DNA from: Planococcus sp. MSAK28401
GTDB lineage: Bacteria > Bacillota > Bacilli > Bacillales_A > Planococcaceae
DNA: 64,000 bases
Direction of reading: 5' to 3'
Assembly (NCBI RefSeq): GCF_018283455.1
Contig: NZ_JAAMTH010000001.1
Location: forward strand, 2,895,501-2,959,500
The notes under the pieces were generated by a model. The model was not told where the DNA came from. It did not search any database and saw only the letters and a list, made by a program, of their open reading frames with translations. Both the position numbers and the translations under genes were made by a program. Every line of letters starts with the position of its first letter. The first letter of the stretch is position 1. Positions 33,942-42,247 of this stretch are shown here, piece after piece.

Positions 33942-34821
33942 TCACCCCTTCTTCGTATTCCCGCTCCAGCTGCTCAACAGCTTCCTTGACCGTCTCGCGC
34001 TTCGTCACCGTCGTCACGCCGTGTCCAGCCGACCAAATATCGCGCCACGCCTTGGCATTGACGAGATGGGACAAATCGACTTCTGTTTTCGGCTTTAAGG
34101 TTTTCGGATCGATGCCTTGTTTTTCAAGGCTTGGGATGAGGACATTCACCGGGACGCCGCTGAACGAATCGGTATATAAAACGTCTTCGATCGAGGAGTC
34201 GATGACCATCTGCTTGTACTCTCCCGGAGCGTTGCTTTCTTCGACCGCCAAAAAGCGCGTCCCCATATAGGCATAATCTGCGCCCATCAATAAAGCAGCT
34301 GCCACATCTTGCCCGGTGGACAAAGAACCGGACAGGATGATGGTGCCGTCAAAGAACTTTTTGACCGCCGCAATGAAAGCGAACGGATTGAGCGTGCCCC
34401 CGTGCCCGCCAGCGCCTGCGCATACAAGGATCAATCCATCGACACCGCTTTGTGCCGCTTTCTTCGCATGCTTAGCGTTTGCCACATCGGAATAAACAAG
34501 GCCGCCGTATGCGTGGACGATTTCGAGTACTTCTGCAGGCGAGCCGAGCGAAGTGATGACAATCGGCGGCTGATGCTCACGGATCAATTCCACGTCTTCG
34601 TCATAGCGCTTGTTCGAACCGCGGTGGCTGATGAAATTGACCGCCCAGGGAACATCGCCGAGCGCTTCTTTTACTTCAACAAGCCATTTCGCACATTCTT
34701 CGACGGGACGCGCATTCAATAGAGGAAACGAACCGATGACGCCGGCACGCCCTGATTCAATAACCATTTGAGGCGTCGATACGAGAAACATTGGCGCCAC
34801 GATGACCGGCAGTTTAGGCAT
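33919..34821 (-). CDS. nitronate monooxygenase (2-nitropropane dioxygenase) family
   Basis: A 300-residue FMN-binding TIM barrel. Family marks are PVIVAPMFLVSTPQMVIESGRAGVIGSFPL, LVCAGAGGHGGTLNPFAF (about residues 137-154) and GSLSTGQDVAAALLMGADYAYMGTRFLA. Such genes, frequent in acyl-CoA operons of Gram-positives, may act as flavin oxidoreductases rather than on nitroalkanes; the true substrate is unknown. ATG 34821 overlaps the thiolase stop by eight bases and its end overlaps the enoyl-CoA hydratase start. Confidence 0.85.
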   Translation of the reverse strand: MPKLPVIVAPMFLVSTPQMVIESGRAGVIGSFPLLNARPVEECAKWLVEVKEALGDVPWAVNFISHRGSNKRYDEDVELIREHQPPIVITSLGSPAEVLEIVHAYGGLVYSDVANAKHAKKAAQSGVDGLILVCAGAGGHGGTLNPFAFIAAVKKFFDGTIILSGSLSTGQDVAAALLMGADYAYMGTRFLAVEESNAPGEYKQMVIDSSIEDVLYTDSFSGVPVNVLIPSLEKQGIDPKTLKPKTEVDLSHLVNAKAWRDIWSAGHGVTTVTKRETVKEAVEQLEREYEEGVNALVRNH

Positions 34822-35995
34822 GTTCAATCACCACCGCAATTCCCTGACCGCCGCCGATGCATAGGCTCGCGACCGCGTATTTCCCACCGCGCCGCTTCAA
34901 TTCATAAGCCGCTGACAGCAAGAGACGTGCACCGCTCGCGCCAACCGGATGGCCAAGCGCAATCGCCCCGCCGTTGACGTTCACTTTCGAACGATCGAGC
35001 CCAAGCTCTTTTTCCACCGCCAAATATTGCGCCGCGAACGCTTCGTTCACTTCGACCAAATCGATATCATCCATCGTCAATTCCGCTTTTTCCAGTGCAC
35101 GGCGGATGGCAGGAACCGGGCCAATGCCCATGATCGTCGGATCCACTCCAGCCACATGCCAGGACACGATGCGCGCGACAGGCGATAAGCCATGCTTTTT
35201 GACTGCATCTTCCCCTGCCACAACAAGAGACGCCGCACCGTCATTGATGCCTGAAGCATTGCCCGCTGTTACGGAGCCGTCTTTCTTGAACGAAGGGCGC
35301 AGCTTCGATAAGCCCTCCGTATTGGCATCCGGTTTGATGTGTTCGTCTTTATCGACCACAACCGTGCCTTTGCGTGTTTTCACCTCGACGCCGACAATTT
35401 CTTCGTCAAACTGTCCGCCAGTTGCCGCTTTCGCTGCCCGCTGGTTTGATTCGACCGCGAATTCATCTTGGGCTTCACGGGAAATATCGTATTGCTCAGC
35501 CAGTTTCTCGGCCGTCATGCCCATGCCGCTGCCGGTATATTGGTCGGTCAGCGTCGCAAGCAGCATATCCTCAAACTGCATCGGCCCCATCTTCGCCTTG
35601 CTGAAACGCTGTGTGAAGTTCGCATAAGGCGACATCGACATATTCTCCGCACCGCCCGCCAAAACGATATTCGCTTCGCCGAGCAAAATATGCTGCGCCG
35701 CGGAAACGACTGCCTGCGCACCGGATCCGCATAGGCGGTTCAAGGTTAAGGCTGGCACTTCCTGGGGAATGCCTGCATTCAATCCGATATGGCGCGCAAG
35801 ATATGCTGCATTGACGTTCGATTGGATAACATTGCCGTAAATGACGTGATCCACATCTTTCGCTTTGACATTCGCTCTTTTCAGCGCTTCGATCGCTGTC
35901 GCCGTGCCGAGCTCCGTTGCATCTGTATTCGCAAACGACCCGCCGAATGCCCCGAATGCCGTTCTTGCACCATCTACTAGATATACACGTTTCAT
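34814..35995 (-). CDS. thiolase (acetyl-CoA C-acyltransferase)
   Basis: A 393-residue thiolase. The acyl-accepting Cys is C89 in LTLNRLCGSGAQAV, the catalytic His is in VNEAFAAQYL and GGAIALGHPVGASGARLL, and the second Cys in ASLCIGGGQG. It releases acetyl-CoA (or propionyl-CoA) from 3-ketoacyl-CoA at the end of beta-oxidation; biosynthetic use cannot be excluded. ATG 35995 is eight bases after AAAGGAG. It opens the downstream half of the cluster, after a 123-base gap without a clear terminator. Confidence 0.92.
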   Translation of the reverse strand: MKRVYLVDGARTAFGAFGGSFANTDATELGTATAIEALKRANVKAKDVDHVIYGNVIQSNVNAAYLARHIGLNAGIPQEVPALTLNRLCGSGAQAVVSAAQHILLGEANIVLAGGAENMSMSPYANFTQRFSKAKMGPMQFEDMLLATLTDQYTGSGMGMTAEKLAEQYDISREAQDEFAVESNQRAAKAATGGQFDEEIVGVEVKTRKGTVVVDKDEHIKPDANTEGLSKLRPSFKKDGSVTAGNASGINDGAASLVVAGEDAVKKHGLSPVARIVSWHVAGVDPTIMGIGPVPAIRRALEKAELTMDDIDLVEVNEAFAAQYLAVEKELGLDRSKVNVNGGAIALGHPVGASGARLLLSAAYELKRRGGKYAVASLCIGGGQGIAVVIEHA

Positions 35996-36118
35996 GTCCA
36001 TTTCTCCTTTTCGCGCCCAATTGAAAGGGCTTACATAATCAACAGAAAATTAAACTTCAATTTCATCGTATCGTTCAGTAAATATACTCATAAAATATTG
36101 CAGTGACCCAACATCCGG

Positions 36119-36478
36119 TCATACTAGTTCAAAGCTTCCCATAAGCTTTCCTGTACCGGAAGCATCTTTGATCTGCAGCTCACCGGCATTGTCCGTGGTC
36201 AGCATCCCTTCGATGACGAACGCTTCACCTGCATGTGCCATGCCGACAAAACGCACGGTGAATTTCGCCCGCTTCCTATCTGGAAACCATTCTTCTATCG
36301 CAGCTGCAGCCCAGCCCATCAATAACATGCCGTGGACGATCGGTTCCTTGAAGCCTTTGCTGCGCGCGACTTTTGGGACCGTGTGGATTTCATTGAAATC
36401 CCCTGAAGCACCTGAATAACGCACCATATCAATCGGTGCGAGTGGGTTCTTATGAATGTCCGGCAATTTCTGCGCCAT
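36119..36478 (-). CDS. MaoC-type dehydratase (hot-dog fold), catalytic half
   Basis: A 119-residue hydratase 2-type protein. It carries the catalytic motif YSGASGDFNEIHTVPKVAR (Asp/His pair, about residues 21-39), then GFKEPIVHGMLLMG and the strand KFTVRFVGMAHAGEAF. It hydrates trans-2-enoyl-CoA to the (R)-3-hydroxy form, usually with a partner lacking catalytic residues. That partner is the preceding gene: the two overlap by 29 bases and probably form a heterodimer. Confidence 0.85.
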   Translation of the reverse strand: MAQKLPDIHKNPLAPIDMVRYSGASGDFNEIHTVPKVARSKGFKEPIVHGMLLMGWAAAAIEEWFPDRKRAKFTVRFVGMAHAGEAFVIEGMLTTDNAGELQIKDASGTGKLMGSFELV

Positions 36479-36902
36479 GCTGTTCCCGCCTTTCGATTAA
36501 AGTGGCCCGCCCAATGCGAACCACTTCATTACCTTGATTGCGATAAATTGTTTCAATCTGGTAAAAGCGTTTGTCTTTTTTATCGAATCGGTCGGTTAGC
36601 ACCGCCTTTGCTGAAATGATATCACCGCTGATGATGTCATTTACATATTCAAAACTTTGCTCGCCGTGCAGTATGTCATTCGGTTCCAACCCCCAAACCC
36701 TGAACAATTGATAGAAATCCCGTTCATTCCAGAAATCGATGACTGTTGTGTATGTAGGCGGAGCTGGGATATCCGGATACCCCGCATCCAATGCTGCTTC
36801 TTTGTTGAAATAAACTGGATTCCTTAAGCCGAGGGCCAATGCAAACTCACGGATCTTGCCAGCTTCTACGTGAAAAGGCGCGTAGTGAAATTCCTGCTCC
36901 AT
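36450..36902 (-). CDS. FAS1-like dehydratase (MaoC N-terminal-like partner)
   Basis: A 150-residue hot-dog protein of the FAS1-like dehydratase group. It opens with FHVEAGKIREFALALGLRNPVYFNKEAALDAGYPDIPAPPTYTT in pieces typical of the family: a binding hot-dog without the D-x-H catalytic pair, and the C-terminal GNEVVRIGRATLIER strand. Two-subunit (R)-hydratases in steroid and acyl-CoA catabolism are built this way. ATG 36902 follows GAGGAGGGATAGG. Its end overlaps the MaoC gene. Confidence 0.85.
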   Translation of the reverse strand: MEQEFHYAPFHVEAGKIREFALALGLRNPVYFNKEAALDAGYPDIPAPPTYTTVIDFWNERDFYQLFRVWGLEPNDILHGEQSFEYVNDIISGDIISAKAVLTDRFDKKDKRFYQIETIYRNQGNEVVRIGRATLIERREQHGAEIAGHS

Positions 36903-36969
36903 CCTATCCCTCCTCATTTCGGCTAGTCCGCTTCACTTCAATCAGCGAGAATATGCGCACGGTTGCTTG

Positions 36970-38022
36970 TTATAACACTTCGCCCCTGCGTGTCCGGTTC
37001 GCCATATCAATCAAGTTCGTGACTGCCTTATTCAAATGGCGGAAACGCTCATCTTCAATTTCACCTTTTTCCCAACGGTAATAGATTTGCTGCAAAATTC
37101 CGGCCAGCTTATAAAACCCAAACGCCAGGTAATAGTTGATATTCGACATATCGCGCCCGCTTTGCTTCGCATACTCTTCCACGAATTCCTTGCGGCTGTA
37201 GAAGCCTGGCTGGCTTGAGATGATATTGATGCCGATATCTGCATCTTCCGCTTGTCCCCAGTAAGCCAAAGTCGAACCCACATCGCTAAGTGGATCGCCG
37301 ATCGTCGACAATTCCCAATCGAGGACGCCTGTTGCAAGCCCTGGGCTTTGTTCATCAATCACCATATTGTTCAATTTGAAGTCATTATGGACGATGGTCG
37401 TTTCTTCATTAACGGGAATGTTCGCTATGAGCCATTGCTCCAACTCTTCAAGCCCTTCGACATCATCGGTTTTGGAGTGGTGATAGCGTTTGATCCAGCC
37501 TTTCACTTGGCGTTCCATGAAACCTTCCGCTTTGCCCATCTCGGCGAGTCCGGCTTCTTTGTAATCGATTGCCTGCAGCTGAACCAATGTCGTAATGACA
37601 TTTTTCGAAATGACCGGACCTGCTTGTTCCGGGTTCCCGTACACTTCCGGAAGTTCTTCATCGATAACAATCCCTTGTTTTTTCTCCATAACGTAAAAAT
37701 GCTTGTCCATCACTTCCGGGTCTTCGCAATACACGTATGGTTCAGGCGCTAGCGGAAAAACAGGATGCACTTTTTCAAGCATCTTGAATTCGCGCTCCAT
37801 ATCATGCGCTTTAGGCGGAATCTCCCCAAAAGGCGGGCGTCTCAACACACCTTCCCAGTGCTCGATCTGCAGCAAGTAAGTGAGATTCGAATAGCCTTCC
37901 GAAAATTGGCGGACCTTCATCTCGCCTTCCGGCAAGTGCGGTATTGCATTTCTCAGGAAACGCTCGACTTTCTGCCAATCGACTTCCTGTGTTTTTTGCG
38001 TTTTCCGTATTGCATCACTCAT
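36970..38022 (-). CDS. APH-type phosphotransferase (ACAD10/11 or LvaA kinase type)
   Basis: A 350-residue kinase-like protein. Nucleotide-lobe segments (FSEGYSNLTYLLQ, VLRRPPFGEIPPKAHDMEREFKML) are followed by the catalytic loop IVHNDFKLNNMV (about residues 206-217) and the metal-binding VLDWELSTIGDPLSDVG. This is the family of the kinase half of ACAD10/11 and of Pseudomonas LvaA, which phosphorylate 4-hydroxyacyl-CoA. Antibiotic resistance is unlikely because it lies within an acyl-CoA gene set beside an ACAD11-type dehydrogenase. The start at 38022 follows GGAGAGAATTGCT. Confidence 0.82.
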   Translation of the reverse strand: MSDAIRKTQKTQEVDWQKVERFLRNAIPHLPEGEMKVRQFSEGYSNLTYLLQIEHWEGVLRRPPFGEIPPKAHDMEREFKMLEKVHPVFPLAPEPYVYCEDPEVMDKHFYVMEKKQGIVIDEELPEVYGNPEQAGPVISKNVITTLVQLQAIDYKEAGLAEMGKAEGFMERQVKGWIKRYHHSKTDDVEGLEELEQWLIANIPVNEETTIVHNDFKLNNMVIDEQSPGLATGVLDWELSTIGDPLSDVGSTLAYWGQAEDADIGINIISSQPGFYSRKEFVEEYAKQSGRDMSNINYYLAFGFYKLAGILQQIYYRWEKGEIEDERFRHLNKAVTNLIDMANRTRRGEVL

Positions 38023-38281
38023 AGCAATTCTCTCCAAGTCATTCGTATTTGAAAATCCTTTGCTCGACTTCTTACTGTGCTTACTAGCTCTGTACATATC
38101 TTATCGATTACGACGCAAGTCATTATTTGAAAACAAGTCACCGATCCCCCCTACTCCAGTGAATCCGCGTCATATTTTCTCGGCTTGTCGCACTTATCTC
38201 TCACACCGCTCGTAGCAAATCATATAATTACTTTTTTCGCATATTTTATTCAGCAACACTAGCCTCATTTCGCTTGTACAT

Positions 38282-39508
38282 TTACTGCCGTAATTCATTT
38301 GCTTTCAACTGTTCACGTAACTCCATTCGTCCAACATCACGCAAGTGAACTTGGTCTGGTCCATCAACAAGACGCAAGGTTCGTGCATTTGCATAATGTT
38401 CTGCGAGTGGGAAATCTTCTGTCAGCCCTGCGCCTCCGAATACTTGCATCGCTCGATCGATGACGTTGATCGAGACGCGCGGTACGGCAATCTTGATCAT
38501 GGCGATTTCCTTGCGTGCGGCTTTTGCTCCGTGTTCATCGATCTTGTGCGCGGCGTTCAAAGTCAGCAGGCGCGCCTGTTCGATTTCAATACGGCTTTCG
38601 GCGATGATTTCCTTGATGACGTCTTTTTCCGCCAATGTTGAACCGAAAGCGACGCGGCTTTCCGCTCGCCTGCACAACAATTCTAGCGCTCGTTCAGCTG
38701 CCCCGATTGCACGCATGCAGTGGTGAATACGACCTGGGCCAAGGCGGCCTTGTGCGATTTCAAACCCTCGGCCTTCCCCAAGCAGCATATTGCTTGCCGG
38801 GACGCGGACGTTTTCATAATGGACTTCTGCATGCCCTTGCGGCGCATCGTCGTAGCCGAATACGGTAAGCGGGCGGACAATCTTGACGCCTGGCGTATCG
38901 AACGGTACCAGGATCATCGACTGTTGTTTGTGCTTTTCGGCATCAGGGTCGGTTTTGCCCATGACGATTGCGATGCTGCAGCGCGGGTCCATGGCGCCCG
39001 TCGTCCACCATTTCTTGGCGTTGATAACGTATTCATCGCCGTCACGGACGATGCTGCTTTGGATATTGGTGGCGTCGGATGAAGCGACGTCCGGCTCGGT
39101 CATGGAAAAGCACGAGCGGATCTCGCCGTTCAATAAAGGCTCGAGCCATTGCTTTTTCTGCTCATCCGTGCCGTATTTCACGAATACTTCCATATTGCCT
39201 GTATCTGGCGCGTTGCAGTTGAAGATTTCTGGCGCAATAAGCGATCGACCCATGATTTCACACAGATGGGAGTATTCATAATTTGATAAGCCTGCCCCGT
39301 ATTCCGGGTGATCCAGGAACAAATTCCATAAGCCTTGCTCTTTCGCTTTTTGTTTCAGCTCTTCGATCACCGGCGAGATGGTCCAGCGGTCGCTAGCACT
39401 TTCTTTATATTCTTTCACTGTCTGTTCAGCTGGATAAACGTAGCTATCCATGAATTTCAATAAGTCTTTACGCAATTGTTCTGCTTTTGGTGATAATTCC
39501 TTAAACAT
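38282..39508 (-). CDS. acyl-CoA dehydrogenase, ACAD10/11-like
   Basis: A 408-residue flavoprotein. FAD and substrate motifs are [18 protein letters not shown] (about residues 132-149), [36 protein letters not shown] and [34 protein letters not shown]. The tail [10 protein letters not shown] and the long N-terminal helix mark the ACAD10/11/LvaC-like clade rather than short-chain butyryl-CoA dehydrogenases. In that clade the enzyme works with an APH-type kinase to remove a 4-phosphate group. The kinase lies 259 bases downstream. A cre-like site precedes the gene, indicating catabolite repression. Confidence 0.88.
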   Translation of the reverse strand: MFKELSPKAEQLRKDLLKFMDSYVYPAEQTVKEYKESASDRWTISPVIEELKQKAKEQGLWNLFLDHPEYGAGLSNYEYSHLCEIMGRSLIAPEIFNCNAPDTGNMEVFVKYGTDEQKKQWLEPLLNGEIRSCFSMTEPDVASSDATNIQSSIVRDGDEYVINAKKWWTTGAMDPRCSIAIVMGKTDPDAEKHKQQSMILVPFDTPGVKIVRPLTVFGYDDAPQGHAEVHYENVRVPASNMLLGEGRGFEIAQGRLGPGRIHHCMRAIGAAERALELLCRRAESRVAFGSTLAEKDVIKEIIAESRIEIEQARLLTLNAAHKIDEHGAKAARKEIAMIKIAVPRVSINVIDRAMQVFGGAGLTEDFPLAEHYANARTLRLVDGPDQVHLRDVGRMELREQLKANELRQ

Positions 39509-39758
39509 TTAATCGGCCCCCGGTTTCTTTTAATGTATTTTTTAATCTTTTCCACGACGCATTGCGCGGCAGGCTTTCCAATAGAACAAATCGTTCGATC
39601 AGCTTGAAGTTTATTGCTCTGTAATGAGTGCTTGTTTTCTTTATTGCATGCCGCTGTGTTTACAAGCAATTGATCGAAAACTGAATATAAATTCACAAAT
39701 ATCTTCACGAACAAAAATTCTCTCGTTTCTTTGGTTACCAAATACATCACTCTAGGTA

Positions 39759-39777
39759 GTAAGTGAAAGCACTTACA
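39759..39777. promoter_or_regulatory. cre-like inverted repeat
   Basis: GTAAGTG-AAAG-CACTTAC is a perfect 7-bp inverted repeat; TGAAAGCACTTACA inside it matches the cre consensus at 13 of 14 positions. It lies about 250 bases upstream of the acyl-CoA dehydrogenase. Confidence 0.5.
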
Positions 39778-39800
39778 TATTATTTTTAAAAAATAATATG
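39776..39800. repeat. 25-base perfect AT palindrome
   Basis: CATATTATTTTT, a central A, and the exact reverse complement AAAAATAATATG. It abuts the cre-like repeat. It could be a protein site, a cruciform or a weak bidirectional terminator. Confidence 0.6.
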
Positions 39801-39904
39801 TCTAAACATTCACTAAACTATATTCAGAAAAAGTATATCTTTTCCTTTTTTGAATTACAAGTTTACTTTTAAATTATTTTAAATATTCTCTTTATTAATT
39901 ATCG

Positions 39905-39939
39905 CAAAAAAACTTCTGCCCATATTCGGACAGAAGTTG
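39905..39939 (-). terminator. terminator of the yebC-family gene
   Basis: Stem AACTTCTG/CAGAAGTT followed by TTTTTTT on the minus strand. Confidence 0.85.
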
Positions 39940-39957
39940 AATGGTTTATGGAATTTT

Positions 39958-40674
39958 TTACGCCAAGTCGACGTTGTGATAGACCTGCTGGACGTCTTCG
40001 AGGTCTTCGATGGCATCGACCATCTTTTCGAATTGCGCCTGGTCTTCTTCTGACAGCGGCAATTCGTTCTGCGGAAGCATCGTCAATTCAGCGACCGTGA
40101 AATCCGTTACGCCGTCCGCTTTGAACGCTTCTTGCACCAGGTGGAATTGATCCGGTTCTGCATAGACGATGACGGTGCCTTCTTCTTCGAGGATGTCACG
40201 CACATCGATATCCGCTTCCATCAATAGCTCCAGTGTATCGTCGGCCGACTTGCCTTCTACGCCGATAACCGCCGTATGGTCGAACATGTAAGCTACCGAT
40301 CCACTGACACCCATATTGCCGCCGTTTTTACCGAATGCTGCGCGCACGTCGGAAGCGGTGCGATTGACGTTATTGGTCAAAGTGTCGACGATGACCATCG
40401 AGCCGTTCGGTCCGAATCCTTCGTAGCGCAGCTCGTCGTAGTTCTCTTCCGATCCGCCTTTTGCTTTTTCGACAGCGCGGTCGATGATGGCTCTTGGCAC
40501 GTTATAGGTTTTGGCGCGCTCCAGCACGACTTTCAATGCCTGGTTTGATTCCGGGTCTGGTTCGCCTTGCTTGGCGGCTACATATATTTCACGGCCGAAT
40601 TTTGCATAGATTCGGCTTGTGTTGGCATCTTTGGAAGCTTTTTTCTCTTTAATATTATTCCATTTGCGTCCCAT
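39958..40674 (-). CDS. yeeI: YebC/PmpR-family protein, YeeI type
   Basis: A 238-residue three-domain cytosolic protein. The opening [20 protein letters not shown], rather than MAGHSKWNNIKHRK, places it with B. subtilis YeeI/E. coli YeeN rather than YrbC. Other marks are [39 protein letters not shown] and the acidic C-terminus [16 protein letters not shown]. YebC proteins were first described as transcriptional regulators, and recent work points to relief of ribosome stalling at proline tracts for one group. Which applies to YeeI is unclear. Confidence 0.92.
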   Translation of the reverse strand: MGRKWNNIKEKKASKDANTSRIYAKFGREIYVAAKQGEPDPESNQALKVVLERAKTYNVPRAIIDRAVEKAKGGSEENYDELRYEGFGPNGSMVIVDTLTNNVNRTASDVRAAFGKNGGNMGVSGSVAYMFDHTAVIGVEGKSADDTLELLMEADIDVRDILEEEGTVIVYAEPDQFHLVQEAFKADGVTDFTVAELTMLPQNELPLSEEDQAQFEKMVDAIEDLEDVQQVYHNVDLA

Positions 40675-40873
40675 TGTTATTCCTTCTTTCTCAAATTTCT
40701 TACGATGAAGAACATCATTTCATTCTATTATAATACAATACCTTCCGCTCTATCGACCTTCAGCCTTAAAAAAACCGTCTTCCATCCGCTTATTTTCTTT
40801 GCCCATACTAAAAATCGCTTTAACTCTCTCGGCTGTGAATAGCTCCAGCGGGACAGTCAAAGCGATCGAATTT

Positions 40874-41971
40874 TCATTCCCCGTAAGGCGTTTGCTGGTA
40901 AAAATAATTCGGTTTGACGACGTCGTTTTTATAAGGCTTATGGAAAATATGCGTCGTTGCCGGCGACACCGGCGGAATCAGCCATGCCCAATTCCCGGTG
41001 ACTTTGCGCCCTTCCCGCTCTTCGATTTTCTCGAAATTCTTGAACTGCTTGGCGGCGGTATGGTGATCGACGATGGTCACGCCCGCATTCGCAAATGATT
41101 CAAGCACCGCCACGTTCAATTCGACGAGCGCTTTATCTTTCCATAGCGTCCGCTGCGAACTCGTGTTGAGCCCCATAATTTCCGCCATTGTCGGCAACAG
41201 GTCATAGCGGTCTTCATCGGCTAAATTGCGGGCGCCGATTTCCGTTCCCATATACCAGCCATTGAACGGCGCCATACCGTATTCAATGCCCCCGATTTCA
41301 AGCTTCATATCGGATATGAGCGGCACTGCATACCATTTCAGCCCGAGCTCCGCCATAGCTGGCCAGTCAGGATGTCCAATCGCCACTTCAGGCTTGGCCT
41401 CCGCTGGCAGCTCGAACCATTTGGGCTGCTTGCCGGCTTCACCGATCACTACTGGCAATAGGTCGAAATCACTGCCCGCCCCTTGCCATCCCAGCGCCTC
41501 GCATTGTTTGGTAAATGCAAGAGACGAAGAGTCGCCGACGATCCGGGCGTCCCGTTCATATCCTGCATAGCGCAATAATTGATGGTTCCAGATGCGCATC
41601 CCACTTTTGTCTGACTGCTTGAAAATTGTAATGGCCGGGCGGATTTGCCCTCCGTTGAATGCAAAGCGCAAATGGCGGACGATGGCCGAAAATACTTGTT
41701 CTTCCGTCTCCGCTTCACGTTCATCAAAAATTTCTAAAGTCTGCCAAAACAAACGCCCGATGCAGCGGTTGTTATTGCGCCACGCCATGCGCGCACCGTG
41801 TTGCAGTTCTTCCGTCGTATGTAAATAGCTGCCCGAAGACTCGATTTCCTGTTCAATTTCCTCTACACGGCGGCGGATTTCCTGTTCACCTTTTCCCAGT
41901 TCCAAATAGCAAGTTTCAATGAAATGAGCTGCCTCTTCGAATAACAGAGGGCGTTGTGCAAGCTTTTCCAT
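40874..41971 (-). CDS. nos: bacterial nitric oxide synthase oxygenase
   Basis: A 365-residue NOS oxygenase domain without a reductase domain, as in other Bacillales. The haem-ligating Cys is C70 in RMAWRNNNRCIGRLFW; the substrate-binding Glu lies in PFNGWYMGTEIGARN, and pterin/haem contacts include HHTAAKQF and GNWAWLIPPVSPATTHIFHK. It oxidises arginine to citrulline and NO with electrons from general reductases. NO in Bacillus and Staphylococcus protects against oxidative stress and antibiotics, which fits the other stress genes here. ATG 41971 follows GGAGTGAAACT; the frame upstream lacks a ribosome binding site. Confidence 0.95.
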   Translation of the reverse strand: MEKLAQRPLLFEEAAHFIETCYLELGKGEQEIRRRVEEIEQEIESSGSYLHTTEELQHGARMAWRNNNRCIGRLFWQTLEIFDEREAETEEQVFSAIVRHLRFAFNGGQIRPAITIFKQSDKSGMRIWNHQLLRYAGYERDARIVGDSSSLAFTKQCEALGWQGAGSDFDLLPVVIGEAGKQPKWFELPAEAKPEVAIGHPDWPAMAELGLKWYAVPLISDMKLEIGGIEYGMAPFNGWYMGTEIGARNLADEDRYDLLPTMAEIMGLNTSSQRTLWKDKALVELNVAVLESFANAGVTIVDHHTAAKQFKNFEKIEEREGRKVTGNWAWLIPPVSPATTHIFHKPYKNDVVKPNYFYQQTPYGE

Positions 41972-42096
41972 AGTTTCACTCCTTTCCGTACATCGTACCA
42001 CCGGAATTGGCCGGCGGTCGCCAGATTTGTGACAACTCTTTGATTTTCAGCCGCACTTTAGTACACTGTATGAAGTGAATTAAACATTTTGAAAAT

Positions 42097-42196
42097 TAAA
42101 AGAGAGCGATGAATTCGCTCTAGGCGGACTCTTTCGGCCCACAGGATGTGGGTCATGCAGCTGGTGCTGCATGAGTCACCGCCTTCCACTCTTTTA
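42097..42196. other. multi-hairpin structured element, identity unknown
   Basis: A 100-base stretch in which most bases can pair: outer stem TAAAAGAG/CTCTTTTA (42097-42104, 42189-42196); hairpin AGAGCGA/TCGCTCT (42103-42121); a stem GGCGG/CCGCC (42123-42127, 42179-42183) enclosing CCCACA-GGA-TGTGGG (42138-42152) and the 9-bp hairpin TCATGCAGC/GCTGCATGA (42153-42174). It lies 52 bases upstream of the HAD phosphatase (plus) and 125 bases upstream of nos (minus). It could be an RNA leader, a small RNA or a repeated palindromic element. Confidence 0.6.
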
Positions 42197-42247
42197 TAAA
42201 ATCCATCTAAATTGATACATAATAAAAAAGCAAGGGAGCTGCGCGAT

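Larger units (their letters stand above)
39509..39957. other. 449-base AT-rich intergenic region
   Basis: No credible gene. It holds the ribosome binding and promoter region of the acyl-CoA dehydrogenase gene, a cre-like inverted repeat (39759-39777), a 25-base AT palindrome (39776-39800) and the terminator of the YebC-family gene (39905-39939). A 97-codon frame on the minus strand overlaps the dehydrogenase and lacks a ribosome binding site. Confidence 0.7.

Noticed and set aside
39457-39750. 97-codon open frame on the minus strand
   Set aside because: Overlaps the acyl-CoA dehydrogenase start and has AT-rich non-coding composition.
42103-42121. Fluoride riboswitch start (GCGATG...TTCGC)
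   Set aside because: The conserved AUAAAC linker and downstream pseudoknot pairing are absent.
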